Assembly (NCBI GenBank): GCA_964544115.1
Contig: CAZJBP010000151.1
Coordinates: 1 to 8,321 of the forward strand
Reading direction: 5' to 3'
Source: CAZJBP01 sp964544115
GTDB taxonomy: Bacteria; Verrucomicrobiota; Kiritimatiellia; UBA8416; JADHWI01
Length of the DNA: 8,321 bases
Shown here: positions 1-7,032 of the stretch, one piece after another
Layout: each line of letters starts with the position of its first letter
Position numbering within the stretch: the first letter of the stretch is position 1
Position numbers and translations under genes: made by a program
The notes under the pieces: generated by a model
Told to the model about the DNA's origin: nothing
Databases searched by the model: none
What the model saw: only the letters and a program-made list of their open reading frames with translations

Positions 1-1
1 T

Positions 2-52
2 TTCGACATCAAGGGTTTTCTGTCGAAGGCGGCGGTGGACGGCCGGTTGTAG
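2..52 (+). CDS. C-terminal tail of an upstream gene, possibly a UDP-sugar dehydrogenase
   Basis: Only the last 16 codons and a TAG stop are inside the window. The frame reads FDIKGFLSKAAVDGRL and then stops. An ending of the form 'D-[IV]-K-G ... V-D-G-R-L' reminds me of the C-terminus of UDP-N-acetylhexosamine 6-dehydrogenases (the TviB/WbpO-like group), which oxidise a UDP-sugar to its uronic acid and often sit in polysaccharide clusters. That identification is from memory on 16 residues and is weak. Frame 1 is also open, up to a stop near base 90, but its glycine/arginine-rich reading looks less like protein. The stop lies 158 bases before the next gene, so this gene may belong to the same cluster but is not overlapped with the following run. 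Confidence 0.4.
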   Translation, partial: FDIKGFLSKAAVDGRL

Positions 53-98
53 ACTGTTCCATTGCAAGACGTATGGGTGAAGGGCATCGCTAGTGTGA

Positions 99-125
99 GG
101 TTTTCCAACAAGTTGGGGCAAAACC
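99..125 (+). repeat. Imperfect inverted repeat / potential hairpin in the leader
   Basis: GGTTTT (99-104) pairs with AAAACC (120-125), and CCAAC (105-109) pairs with GTTGG (112-116). That gives 11 potential base pairs, a 3-base bulge (GGC, 117-119) on the right arm and a very short AA loop; opening the inner C-G pair gives a 4-base loop. No T-run follows, so it does not look like a standard rho-independent terminator. It could be an operator, an mRNA leader structure, or chance. Confidence 0.4.
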
Positions 126-195
126 GGCGTTAAACGAGTACGGACGGATTGCTGCCGCGACATGGTGTGGCGATCTCTCCGGGGTCTATTCAAGT

Positions 196-203
196 AAAGG
201 AGG
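196..203 (+). promoter_or_regulatory. Strong Shine-Dalgarno site for the first gene of the run
   Basis: AAAGGAGG lies 7 bases before the GTG at 211. It is a near-perfect match to the 16S anti-Shine-Dalgarno sequence and decides the start of the first gene, which otherwise has only a GTG codon. It is the strongest such site I see in the window, as expected for the first, uncoupled gene of a polycistronic unit. Confidence 0.85.
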
Positions 204-210
204 AAGAACA

Positions 211-1194
211 GTGTACTGGGATGGCATCAGCCCGCTGAGGGCATTCTACCGTCAACCGACACTGGCACGGTATTTCTTCATCAATAGCGCCATCCGCGTG
301 TTGTGGCACCGCGTGACGGGTAGAAAGCTCAGATTGAAACGTTACGCCGGGAGAATCGTGCACAGCATTGAGGAAGCAAATAGATTGATGACGGCCAGCA
401 TCGGAACTTCCGCGCCTTTCATGGCCGGCCGCTTTGGATCAAGCGAATTGACTGTTGTGACGCGTGCCTTGTTGCAGCATCTGGGTTTGCTGCGAGGGCA
501 GAGTCTGGAGTTCTTGCAGCGGGCGGCGATGTGCAATGGCCTGTTTCCGGTGTCAGAGGAAACGGGCAGTCGATTCATGGAAGTGATGCTGGAAAGCATG
601 GCACAACTCGATCTCCTGGGGGCATGGCGGATGGTAATGGAGGACTACTACATTCGCTACTACACGCGTTCTGACGTCTTCCTCACACATCGCCACATGT
701 TCGATTTTTGGCTGTCTGACGTGCCGTTTACGGCATCCCTGAAAGGGAAGAGGGTGTTGGTGATTCACCCTTTTGAACGCTCGATACGGGCTCAGTACCA
801 ACGGCGCGAGACCTTGTTCGAGAACGAGCAGATACTGCCGGACTTCGATCTCAAGACGCTGAAGGCGGTGCAGAGCATCGCGGGAAGTAGTTGCCGCCAC
901 AAGACCTGGTTCGACGCCCTGGACGCTATGTACGATGATGCCATGGCCATTGACTTTGACGTGGCGATTCTGGGCTGCGGTGCATACGGCTTTCCACTTG
1001 CGGCGCGGCTGAAGAAAGCCGGCAAGACCGCGATTCACATGGGAGGCGTAACGCAGGTTCTGTTTGGCATCAAGGGCAAGCGGTGGGACGAGGATCCGTT
1101 GGCGCGGAAGTTGTACAACTCGAACTGGATTCGGCCGCACGAGAGCGAAATACCGGCAAGGAGTCACGTTGTGGAAGGCGGATGCTACTGGTGA
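211..1194 (+). CDS. GT-D-fold-like protein of unknown function from a polysaccharide cluster
   Basis: 327 residues, apparently cytoplasmic: no signal peptide and no clear membrane helix. The GTG start is fixed by AAAGGAGG seven bases upstream. Two blocks look conserved. One is around residues 70-80 (FMAGRFGSSEL), which resembles the 'GRFGS-x-E' block of proteins I associate with GT-D/DUF1792-type glycosyltransferases. The other is around residues 250-293, with ILGCGAYGFPLAARL followed by AIHMGGVTQVLFGIKGKRWD. The second block is one I recall from uncharacterised proteins in O-antigen and capsule loci. It could bind a nucleotide or nucleotide sugar, because the glycine-rich ILGCGAYG follows a predicted beta strand (DFDVAIL). 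The protein ends in VVEGGCYW. A sugar-transfer role is an inference from this resemblance and from the neighbours; the acceptor and donor are unknown. The 3' end overlaps the acyltransferase gene by 13 bases. Confidence 0.75.
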   Translation: MYWDGISPLRAFYRQPTLARYFFINSAIRVLWHRVTGRKLRLKRYAGRIVHSIEEANRLMTASIGTSAPFMAGRFGSSELTVVTRALLQHLGLLRGQSLEFLQRAAMCNGLFPVSEETGSRFMEVMLESMAQLDLLGAWRMVMEDYYIRYYTRSDVFLTHRHMFDFWLSDVPFTASLKGKRVLVIHPFERSIRAQYQRRETLFENEQILPDFDLKTLKAVQSIAGSSCRHKTWFDALDAMYDDAMAIDFDVAILGCGAYGFPLAARLKKAGKTAIHMGGVTQVLFGIKGKRWDEDPLARKLYNSNWIRPHESEIPARSHVVEGGCYW

Positions 1195-2219
1195 AGACCG
1201 CGGAAAGGGATGCCTATTGGGACACGGTCAAAGGGCTCGCCATCCTTGGGGTGGTGTCGGTTCATTGTATCGGGTCGACTCAAGAAGGGTGTCTGCTGCA
1301 GCTCGTTCGCCAGCTCGTCTGCTGTTCGGTGTTCATCTTCTTCTTCGTGTCGGCCTTCTTTCTTCCGGTTGATCGATGGCAGACGCGGGAGGATACTGCC
1401 CTGTTTGTCAGGAGGCGGCTGGGCAGGATCTTGCCGCCCTATATTCTGTGGAGTCTGGTGACCGTGGCCTTGTTCAGCCCCTCGCATCTCACATCCCCCG
1501 GGGTGTTGGTCTTTCGGGATTTGCTCCTGGGATATGGGATAGGGGTGGGCTATTTCGTGGTGGTTCTTCTCCAGCTTACGCTGCTCTCTCCGCTGCTGGC
1601 TGCGGCGTTCCGGCGCCATCCGCACGGGACGCTGATCATAAGCCTGGCTGTGAATGCCGGCGCACTGGGCTGGTTCTATGCGGTGGCGAACGGACGTTTG
1701 CCGAATTTCGGGCTCGCCGTTCCTGTGCCTATGCCGGCGATTCTCTTTCCCTGCTGGCTCTTTCCGTTCGCGCTGGGCATGTATTGCGCCCAGGCGCGCA
1801 CGAGCATTCGAGCTTTCTTTGCGCCCGGCGAGCGTAAGATATTGCTCGGCGCCGTCTGTGCTGTCGCGATTGTATTCCTGTTGCTGGAAGCGTATGGCTG
1901 GCGTGAGGTCCGGGCCATCGCACTCTCGCAGCTTCGGTTCTCTGCCTTCTTCTTTGCGTCTGCAGTCTCTCTTGCATCGGTTGCCTTGCATCGGAGGCTG
2001 AAGCCCAACATTCTGTCCGTGCTGGGGCAAGGCTCGTTTCTGATCTACCTGACGCACATGAGGCTCTTTGCGTTCTACAACCTGTTACCTTTCCAAGCCT
2101 CGCCGTTCGTGCGGTATCTGATCATTCTTGTCACTCTGAGTGTGCTGTACTATGCAGGCCTGGTCGTCAGCCGGCGTATCGTGCCGCGTCGGCTGGCGGA
2201 GTTGCTGGGTGTTGCGTGA
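1182..2219 (+). CDS. Acyltransferase-3 family integral membrane protein (probable O-acetyltransferase)
   Basis: 345 residues with about ten hydrophobic segments, roughly at 15-35, 46-62, 86-101, 120-140, 150-168, 185-203, 219-236, 252-268, 282-300 and 309-329. The N-terminus, DAYWDTVKGLAILGVVSVHC, is the classic opening of acyltransferase-3 proteins, with the family's conserved histidine at residue 28. RRRLGRILPPY (77-87) and GSFLIYLTH (284-292) are further family blocks. These enzymes usually move acetyl or other short acyl groups onto sugars at the inner membrane, so this one probably acylates the polysaccharide repeat unit. I chose ATG 1182, with GGAAGG at 1173-1178 upstream, because the family motif begins within 14 residues. 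GTG 1191 is an alternative. The frame stays open back to ATG 1083, but that would add 33 unlike residues inside the previous gene. The stop overlaps the next start (GTGA). Confidence 0.88.
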   Translation: MLLVKTAERDAYWDTVKGLAILGVVSVHCIGSTQEGCLLQLVRQLVCCSVFIFFFVSAFFLPVDRWQTREDTALFVRRRLGRILPPYILWSLVTVALFSPSHLTSPGVLVFRDLLLGYGIGVGYFVVVLLQLTLLSPLLAAAFRRHPHGTLIISLAVNAGALGWFYAVANGRLPNFGLAVPVPMPAILFPCWLFPFALGMYCAQARTSIRAFFAPGERKILLGAVCAVAIVFLLLEAYGWREVRAIALSQLRFSAFFFASAVSLASVALHRRLKPNILSVLGQGSFLIYLTHMRLFAFYNLLPFQASPFVRYLIILVTLSVLYYAGLVVSRRIVPRRLAELLGVA

Positions 2220-3403
2220 GAAGAGAGGCGATCAACATCACTTCGCCGGAGCAGTGTTGCGGCTGCGGCGCCTGCGCTGCGGCCTGTCCACGCAACTGCA
2301 TTGCGATGGTTCCAGACACGGAAGGGTTCCTGACGCCGGTGGTAGAAGCCTCGTGTTGCGTACAGTGCGGACGTTGCAGCGATGTCTGTCCGCACTACGG
2401 ATATCGTCAGCCGTCTGACCGGACGGTTCCTCCCCGCGCGTTGGCGGCGTGGCATCTGGATGCCGACATCCGAGGCAGAAGTTCGTCCGGCGGTGCGTTT
2501 ACGGCGCTGGCTGGTGCCATCATGGAACAGGGTGGCGCTGTAATCGGGGCGGCTCTCGACGCGGATTGGGTCTGCAGGCACGCCATGGTCGAAGGAGCAG
2601 ACAGCCTTGATTGCCTTCGTGGCTCGAAGTACGTGCAAAGCGGAATACCGATCGCAGTGTTTCGGGCGGTTGCCGATCGGCTTGAGGGCGGGCGACCGAC
2701 GATGTTCAGCGGCACCCCATGCCAGATTGCCGGCCTGCGTAACTTTCTTGGTCGGGAATATCGGCACCTTTACTGCTGTGACTTGGTGTGCCACGGCGTG
2801 CCGTCGCCGGAGTGGCTTCGTCGCTACGTCTCAGCGATGCAAAGGCGCGAAGCCCGCCTGACAAAGCTTTCCTTCAGGGATAAGCTACGAGGCTGGAAGC
2901 GGTTTGGCGTCCGGCTGGAATGGGGGGACGGTCGCACCCGTCACGAGACACTTCAACAGAATGTCTATATGTCCGCGTTCTTGAAGAGCAACTGCCTTCG
3001 CGAAGCGTGTTATACGTGTCCATTTGCAACCACGAAAAGGCCGGGGGATGTGACGTTGGCCGACTATTGGAAAGTGAAGGCCCGGTATCCGGAATACGAC
3101 ACGGACGACAGGGGAACCTCGCTGGTCCTCGTGAATACATCCAAGGGCGCGGCATGGCTCGATCAATGCCGTCAGACGCTCTTCATGGGGGATGCGGATT
3201 TGGCTCAGGCGGTATCGGGTAACGCGGTGCTGTCCCGCCCGGTTGAACGACCGAGGGAACGCGATACGTTCTATCGGGATATGCTCGACATGAGCGTGTC
3301 TCGTCTTCGGCACAAGTACCGTCTCTATCCCTCTCCATTCTGGCGGAAGATACTTGGCCGATGCAGGCGCCGTCTTGTGCGGTTGATGGAGACGCATTCG
3401 TGA
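2216..3403 (+). CDS. Coenzyme F420 hydrogenase/dehydrogenase beta-subunit-like iron-sulfur protein
   Basis: 395 residues, soluble. The N-terminal ~60 residues hold two 4Fe-4S ferredoxin motifs of the form CxxCxxCxxxCP: C14-C17-C20-C24-P25 and C48-C51-C54-C58-P59. The rest matches the FrhB-like N- and C-terminal domains in order: SSSGGAF (89-95), RGSKYVQS (135-142), FSGTPCQIAGL (164-174), DLVCHGVPSP (189-198), a third cysteine cluster C260/C265/C268 followed by PF, and GDVTLADYW (277-285). FrhB itself reduces F420 using FAD and an iron-sulfur cluster. Relatives in polysaccharide loci have no firmly established reaction that I know of, and the electron donor and acceptor here are unknown. A redox step on a sugar or lipid-linked intermediate is inference. 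The start is GTG 2216 in a GTGA overlap with the acyltransferase stop, so translation is probably coupled. The flippase gene overlaps its end in the same way. Confidence 0.9.
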   Translation: MRREAINITSPEQCCGCGACAAACPRNCIAMVPDTEGFLTPVVEASCCVQCGRCSDVCPHYGYRQPSDRTVPPRALAAWHLDADIRGRSSSGGAFTALAGAIMEQGGAVIGAALDADWVCRHAMVEGADSLDCLRGSKYVQSGIPIAVFRAVADRLEGGRPTMFSGTPCQIAGLRNFLGREYRHLYCCDLVCHGVPSPEWLRRYVSAMQRREARLTKLSFRDKLRGWKRFGVRLEWGDGRTRHETLQQNVYMSAFLKSNCLREACYTCPFATTKRPGDVTLADYWKVKARYPEYDTDDRGTSLVLVNTSKGAAWLDQCRQTLFMGDADLAQAVSGNAVLSRPVERPRERDTFYRDMLDMSVSRLRHKYRLYPSPFWRKILGRCRRRLVRLMETHS

Positions 3404-4965
3404 AGGCATCCACACGTGTGGTCGTCAATACGGTTGCGACCTACGGGCGATCCGTGGTCGGGGTCGGATTGGCCATATTCAGCAGCCGATGGATCCTGCA
3501 AGCCTTGGGCGCGTCGGACTTCGGCCTGTTTCAGGTCGTCGGGTCGCTCATCGTCTTCCTCACCTTCTTGAATGGCGTGATGGCAGCCAGTGCGACGCGG
3601 CACTTGGCATTCGCAGTCGGAGGGGGCGACGCGAATGACGTCAATCGGTGGTTCAATACGTCGCTCAGCATCCACTGGATACTCCCCGCCGGTCTCATTG
3701 CAGTCGGTTGGCCGATCATGGAGCACGTGATCCGGCACGTTCTGGCGATTCCGGCAGATCGTGTCGGGGTCTGCCTGACCGTGTTCCGGCTTTCCCTCAT
3801 TAGCGCGTTCATCAGCATGGCCTCGATTCCGTTCGTTGCCATGTTCACCGCCCGGCAGAGGATCGCGGAATTGTCGATGTGGGATCTGCTGCAGGCTGCC
3901 CTGGCTTTCGTGTTGGCCTGGATCTTGACGATTGCTGCGATGGACCGGTTGCTGTTGTACGCGGCTGGCATCGTGACGATCCAGGTGATCATCTGCGCCG
4001 TGAAGACCGCACGAGCGCTGGCGCTGTTCCCCGAATGCCGTATTCGAGTGCGGGAGGGGTTCGATATCGCCAAGCTGAAAGAACTGACACACTTTGCCGC
4101 GTGGAATCTGTTCGGCAGCACAAGTTGGACACTGCGGAATTACGGTTCGGCAATTCTTCTCAATGTGTACTTCGGCCCGACTTCCAACGCAGCCTTCGGC
4201 ATTGCGCGTCTGCTGTCGCAGCAAACGAACCAGCTTTCGACGGCCATGATGACAGCCCTGGTTCCCGAGCTGACGTCCCGGGAGGGCCGCGGAGAGCGCG
4301 CGGGTATGCTATCGCTGTCGCATTTCTCCAGCAAGGCCGGCTACCTGCTGGTCATGCTGTTCGCGCTGCCCTTGGTCCTGGAGATGGACTATGTGCTGCA
4401 GTTGTGGCTGAGGGAACCGCCGCCGGGTGCCGCAGGCCTCTGCCGTCTGCTGCTCGTCGCCATCTTGATCGATCGCCTCACAGGCGGTTACACGCTGGGC
4501 ATTCAGGCCAGAGGCAGGATTGCCGGCTACCAGGCGACGGTTGGTGGGGCTCTTCTCTTGAGCCTGCCGTTGGCCTGGGGGTTTTTCCGCCTCGGGTTCT
4601 CCGAGAACGGTCTGGCGCTGGCATTCATACTGACCACGGTTCTTGCGACACTGGGACGCGTCTTCTGGATGCACAGGCTGTTCGCTGAACCGCCGAGGAT
4701 CTGGCTGCTCCGGGTTCTGACACCGTGCATGGCTGTATCCGTTGCAGCCGGAGGCGCTGGAATGCTGCCCGTTCTTCTGCTTCCCGCGTCATGGATACGG
4801 GTGATTGCGACCACGGCCGCGAGTCTGCTGGCCGCCGGGTCTGTGCTCTGGCTGGCGGCGCTGACGGCCAACGAAAAGGTGTTCGTGAGACGCGCAGTGG
4901 ACGCAGTGTGGCAGAAATCCAAGCTGGGCTATCCGTTCAGACGGATGGCGTCACCCCGCCCATGA
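3400..4965 (+). CDS. wzx: Wzx-like polysaccharide flippase (MOP superfamily)
   Basis: 521 residues, with about 12-14 hydrophobic segments spread over the whole length (first at about 8-27, last at about 466-488). The N-terminal block TRVVVNTVATYGRSVVGVGL, then SSRWILQALGASDFGLFQVV, is typical of MOP-type oligosaccharide flippases: a short basic N-terminus and a first helix, then the 'L-G-x-x-x-[FY]-G-[IL]' block. Such proteins move undecaprenyl-diphosphate-linked repeat units across the inner membrane. I chose GTG 3400 because GGAG at 3388-3391 sits 8 bases upstream, the overlap with the previous stop is GTGA, and the family block starts at residue 5. The alternative ATG 3361 adds 13 non-conserved residues inside the previous gene. 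The stop overlaps the next gene (ATGA). The family is clear; the transported glycan cannot be read from the sequence. Confidence 0.9.
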   Translation: MKASTRVVVNTVATYGRSVVGVGLAIFSSRWILQALGASDFGLFQVVGSLIVFLTFLNGVMAASATRHLAFAVGGGDANDVNRWFNTSLSIHWILPAGLIAVGWPIMEHVIRHVLAIPADRVGVCLTVFRLSLISAFISMASIPFVAMFTARQRIAELSMWDLLQAALAFVLAWILTIAAMDRLLLYAAGIVTIQVIICAVKTARALALFPECRIRVREGFDIAKLKELTHFAAWNLFGSTSWTLRNYGSAILLNVYFGPTSNAAFGIARLLSQQTNQLSTAMMTALVPELTSREGRGERAGMLSLSHFSSKAGYLLVMLFALPLVLEMDYVLQLWLREPPPGAAGLCRLLLVAILIDRLTGGYTLGIQARGRIAGYQATVGGALLLSLPLAWGFFRLGFSENGLALAFILTTVLATLGRVFWMHRLFAEPPRIWLLRVLTPCMAVSVAAGGAGMLPVLLLPASWIRVIATTAASLLAAGSVLWLAALTANEKVFVRRAVDAVWQKSKLGYPFRRMASPRP

Positions 4966-6089
4966 ATATCGGCATCGTGACGTTCCACCGTGCGTGCAAC
5001 TATGGCGCCATGTTGCAGGCATTTGCCCTGCGGACCGTGCTTCGAAAGCGCGGACACGAATCGTTCTTCGTCGAGCACACGTTCGGTCGACCGCCAGCCG
5101 GCGCGAGGTGTTTGTTCGGTCGGACGCCGGGCGACATGCTGCGGCGTTGGGCGATCCTTCGACGTAGCCTCGCCTTTGCGAAGTTCCAGCGCCGGCACTT
5201 GGGGCTTTCGAGGGAGGGGGCGGTGACTACGCAGAGTCTGGCTGCCGACGCCTATGTCTGCGGCAGCGACCAGGTGTGGAACCCGAACTACCTGCGGCAG
5301 CCGAAGGATGAGAATATGTTCTTTCTGAGTTTCGGGCCGGCACGGGCGCGGCGGATTGCCTATGCGGCAAGTCTGGGTGTTCGTGAATTGCCGGTGGAGT
5401 GGCAGGCGCGCGTGGCCGCGCACCTGCAACGGTTCAGCCACATTGGAGTGCGGGAAGAAGACGCGGTCGGCCTGCTGGCGCCATTGGCTGGTGGTCGCCG
5501 GGTCGAGTGGGTGCCTGATCCCACCCTCCTACTTGGCGCAGAAGACTACCGCCGCCTTCTGGGAATCCGCACGGCAGGTTGCCGCGGGATCTTTTCCTAT
5601 ACGCTGGACAAGACCGTGTCAACGCTGGTTGTACGCACGCGCAACCGAATCGCGCAGGGTTTGGCAGCACCGCTCGTTGAGAGTTACGCACGCGATCCTT
5701 GGGAGATCCTCGTTCGCGGCGTCCCAACCCCCTGTCAATGGCTGAATGCCCTGGCGGCCTCGCGATTTGTGGTGACGAACTCGTTTCACGGGATGGTGTT
5801 TGCCGTAATCTTCCAGAGGCCCTTTGTCGTGTTGCCGGTCGGGGAGGCGAACGGAGGAATGAACAGCCGGATTACTTCATTGCTGGGGCGATTGGGGCTG
5901 CGAGAGCGGTTTGTGACCGACTTTGATCCGGCCTCGATTGATGCGCTGTGCCGCAAAACGATCGACTGGGGACAGACGTTGTTGGCGGTACGGGAATTTG
6001 CCGCGGAGGGTGAGGCATTCCTTTCGCGGGCGCTGAACGATGCCGTGTCGGCGGGAACGTTGTCCGAAGGGAAAGCCGATCATGAGTAG
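4962..6089 (+). CDS. Polysaccharide pyruvyltransferase family protein
   Basis: 375 residues, soluble. The N-terminus MNIGIVTFHRACNYGAMLQA is characteristic of the family (a beta strand, then 'N-x-G-A-x-L-Q'). GSDQVWNP (101-108), a DPT block (186-188) and TNSFHGMVFA (272-281) complete the pattern of a two-domain GT-B-like fold. Characterised members (CsaB and relatives) transfer pyruvate from phosphoenolpyruvate to form a ketal on a sugar; many members in polysaccharide loci are untested. The start at ATG 4962 is in an ATGA overlap with the flippase stop. No good Shine-Dalgarno site is close, so translation probably depends on ribosomes finishing the flippase gene. The frame is open upstream to 4725, but that part lies wholly inside the flippase gene and lacks family sequence. 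A family member within two genes of an F420-hydrogenase-beta-like gene is a recurring arrangement in such clusters. Confidence 0.9.
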   Translation: MNIGIVTFHRACNYGAMLQAFALRTVLRKRGHESFFVEHTFGRPPAGARCLFGRTPGDMLRRWAILRRSLAFAKFQRRHLGLSREGAVTTQSLAADAYVCGSDQVWNPNYLRQPKDENMFFLSFGPARARRIAYAASLGVRELPVEWQARVAAHLQRFSHIGVREEDAVGLLAPLAGGRRVEWVPDPTLLLGAEDYRRLLGIRTAGCRGIFSYTLDKTVSTLVVRTRNRIAQGLAAPLVESYARDPWEILVRGVPTPCQWLNALAASRFVVTNSFHGMVFAVIFQRPFVVLPVGEANGGMNSRITSLLGRLGLRERFVTDFDPASIDALCRKTIDWGQTLLAVREFAAEGEAFLSRALNDAVSAGTLSEGKADHE

Positions 6090-7032
6090 ATCGTTGAACA
6101 CGACCAACGTGCCGGTACTGTTGACCATCTTCAATCGGCCGGACAAGACTCGGGAAGCTATCGAGGCATTGCGTGCGGCGGGGCCTCGGCAGGTCTTTGT
6201 TGCCGCCGATGGACCGCGCGTCGAGCGTCCCGAGGATGCAGAACGCTGTGCCCGTACACGGGAAGAGGTGTCCCGCATGGACTGGCCCGACCAAGTGCAT
6301 ACGCTGTTTCGTCCGACCAATCTGGGGTGTGATCCGGCTGTGGCGGGGGCAATCAAATGGTTCTTCGAGCACGTGGAGTGCGGGGTTATCATAGAAGACG
6401 ATTGCATTCTGCATCCGGACTACTTCCGGTTCGCAGAGGAACTGTTTGAGCGCTTTGCGGACGACAAGCGGATCATGCAGATCTCAGCCATGTCGCCGTA
6501 TCCGCCGCGGACACACTCCTGCGATTATCATTTTTCGCGCATGTTTCGTTGTTGGGGCTGGGGGACATGGCGCCGGGCTTGGGCGCTGTATTCCGAACAG
6601 GTCGATCGCTACGACGGTGAGATTGAGGCAATCTTGCGCGCGACCTACCCCCGGTATCGGGACTTTCTTGTGCGCTTGCGGCACTATCGGACGCTGCGGC
6701 GGGGAGGGGCCGAGAACTGGGATCTGTATTGGAATCTTGCCTGCTATGCCAACCATGGTCTTGCCGTTGTTCCCGAGCGGAATCTCGCCAGAAACAGCGG
6801 ATTCGGCCCCGACAGCACGCACACCCGCACCAGCAAAGGTCCAATGGCCGATCTGCAGTTTGAACCGATGCGTTTCCCGTTGCGGCATCCGTCGTTGGTC
6901 TACGCCGACACTGCGAGGGAAGAGCAACTCATGCGGGAGATGCGCCGGAGTATCAGCATCAAGGGGCGGCTGTTTCACTTCTGGCAGGATTGCGCAATGC
7001 ACTTCAGTCGGCAAAGAAGGATGCCGCAATAA
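6082..7032 (+). CDS. GT-A type glycosyltransferase, HlpA-like family
   Basis: 316 residues, soluble. It opens with VPVLLTIFNRPDKTREAIEA (10-29) and FVAADGPR (39-46), the start of a GT-A fold and the signature I associate with proteins often labelled 'hemolytic protein HlpA-like'. VIIEDDCILHPDYFRF (102-117) carries EDD (105-107), in the position of the metal- and nucleotide-binding DxD motif. FRCWGWGTWRRAW (155-167), ENWDLYW (211-217) and NLARNSGFGPDSTHT (234-248) are further conserved-looking blocks. A transfer of one sugar to the growing repeat unit is the likely role; donor and acceptor are unknown, and the 'hemolytic' label is probably misleading here. ATG 6082 has AAGGGA at 6067-6072 upstream (9-base spacing) and overlaps the previous gene by 8 bases. 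The frame is open upstream to 6040, but that adds only 14 residues inside the previous gene. Confidence 0.85.
   Translation: MSRSLNTTNVPVLLTIFNRPDKTREAIEALRAAGPRQVFVAADGPRVERPEDAERCARTREEVSRMDWPDQVHTLFRPTNLGCDPAVAGAIKWFFEHVECGVIIEDDCILHPDYFRFAEELFERFADDKRIMQISAMSPYPPRTHSCDYHFSRMFRCWGWGTWRRAWALYSEQVDRYDGEIEAILRATYPRYRDFLVRLRHYRTLRRGGAENWDLYWNLACYANHGLAVVPERNLARNSGFGPDSTHTRTSKGPMADLQFEPMRFPLRHPSLVYADTAREEQLMREMRRSISIKGRLFHFWQDCAMHFSRQRRMPQ

Larger units (their letters stand above)
53..210 (+). other. Spacer/leader region before the overlapping gene run
   Basis: This 158-base stretch is the only non-coding DNA in the window. It contains an imperfect inverted repeat (99-125) and ends with a strong ribosome binding site (196-203). 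I looked for sigma-70 -35/-10 pairs and found none convincing: TTGCAA at 62-67 has no matching -10 at the usual spacing. I saw no JUMPstart/ops-like element, no intrinsic terminator with a T-run, and no small ORF with its own good ribosome binding site. A promoter for the downstream genes may lie here unrecognised, or the genes may be read from further upstream. Confidence 0.5.

Noticed and set aside
62..90. Possible sigma-70 promoter starting with TTGCAA at 62-67
   Set aside because: No acceptable -10 hexamer lies 16-18 bases downstream.
553..1167. Open frame of 204 codons on the - strand
   Set aside because: It is a shadow of the GT-D-like gene, with no motif and no supporting ribosome binding site noticed.
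1083..1181. In-frame upstream extension of the acyltransferase gene
   Set aside because: 33 polar residues inside the previous gene, before the family's usual opening; ATG 1182 fits better.
1185..2057. Long open frame of 290 codons on the - strand
   Set aside because: It lies inside the acyltransferase gene. Its translation is rich in Arg, Gln, Glu, Pro and His, as expected of the antisense of a hydrophobic membrane protein in GC-rich DNA.
3410..3421. Perfect 12-base palindrome CCACACGTGTGG just after the flippase start
   Set aside because: About two 12-base palindromes are expected by chance in a window this size (8321/4096). It lies inside codons 4-8 and makes a poor hairpin.
3325..4224. 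Long open frame of 299 codons on the - strand
   Set aside because: It is antisense to the end of the FrhB-like gene and the first half of the flippase gene, with the same low-complexity polar composition and no recognisable motif.
3879..4688. Open frame of 269 codons on the + strand, out of frame with the flippase
   Set aside because: It lies wholly within the flippase gene; its translation is Arg/Gly/Ala/Asp-rich with no membrane segments or known motifs.
4725..4961. In-frame upstream extension of the pyruvyltransferase-family gene (79 codons)
   Set aside because: It lies wholly within the flippase gene and its translation is unlike any family N-terminus; MNIGIVTFHRACNYG at 4962 is the natural beginning.
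4949..4982. Inverted repeat CGTCAC...GTGACG flanking the start of the pyruvyltransferase-family gene
   Set aside because: Six base pairs across a 22-base loop are common by chance, and nothing else supports a role.
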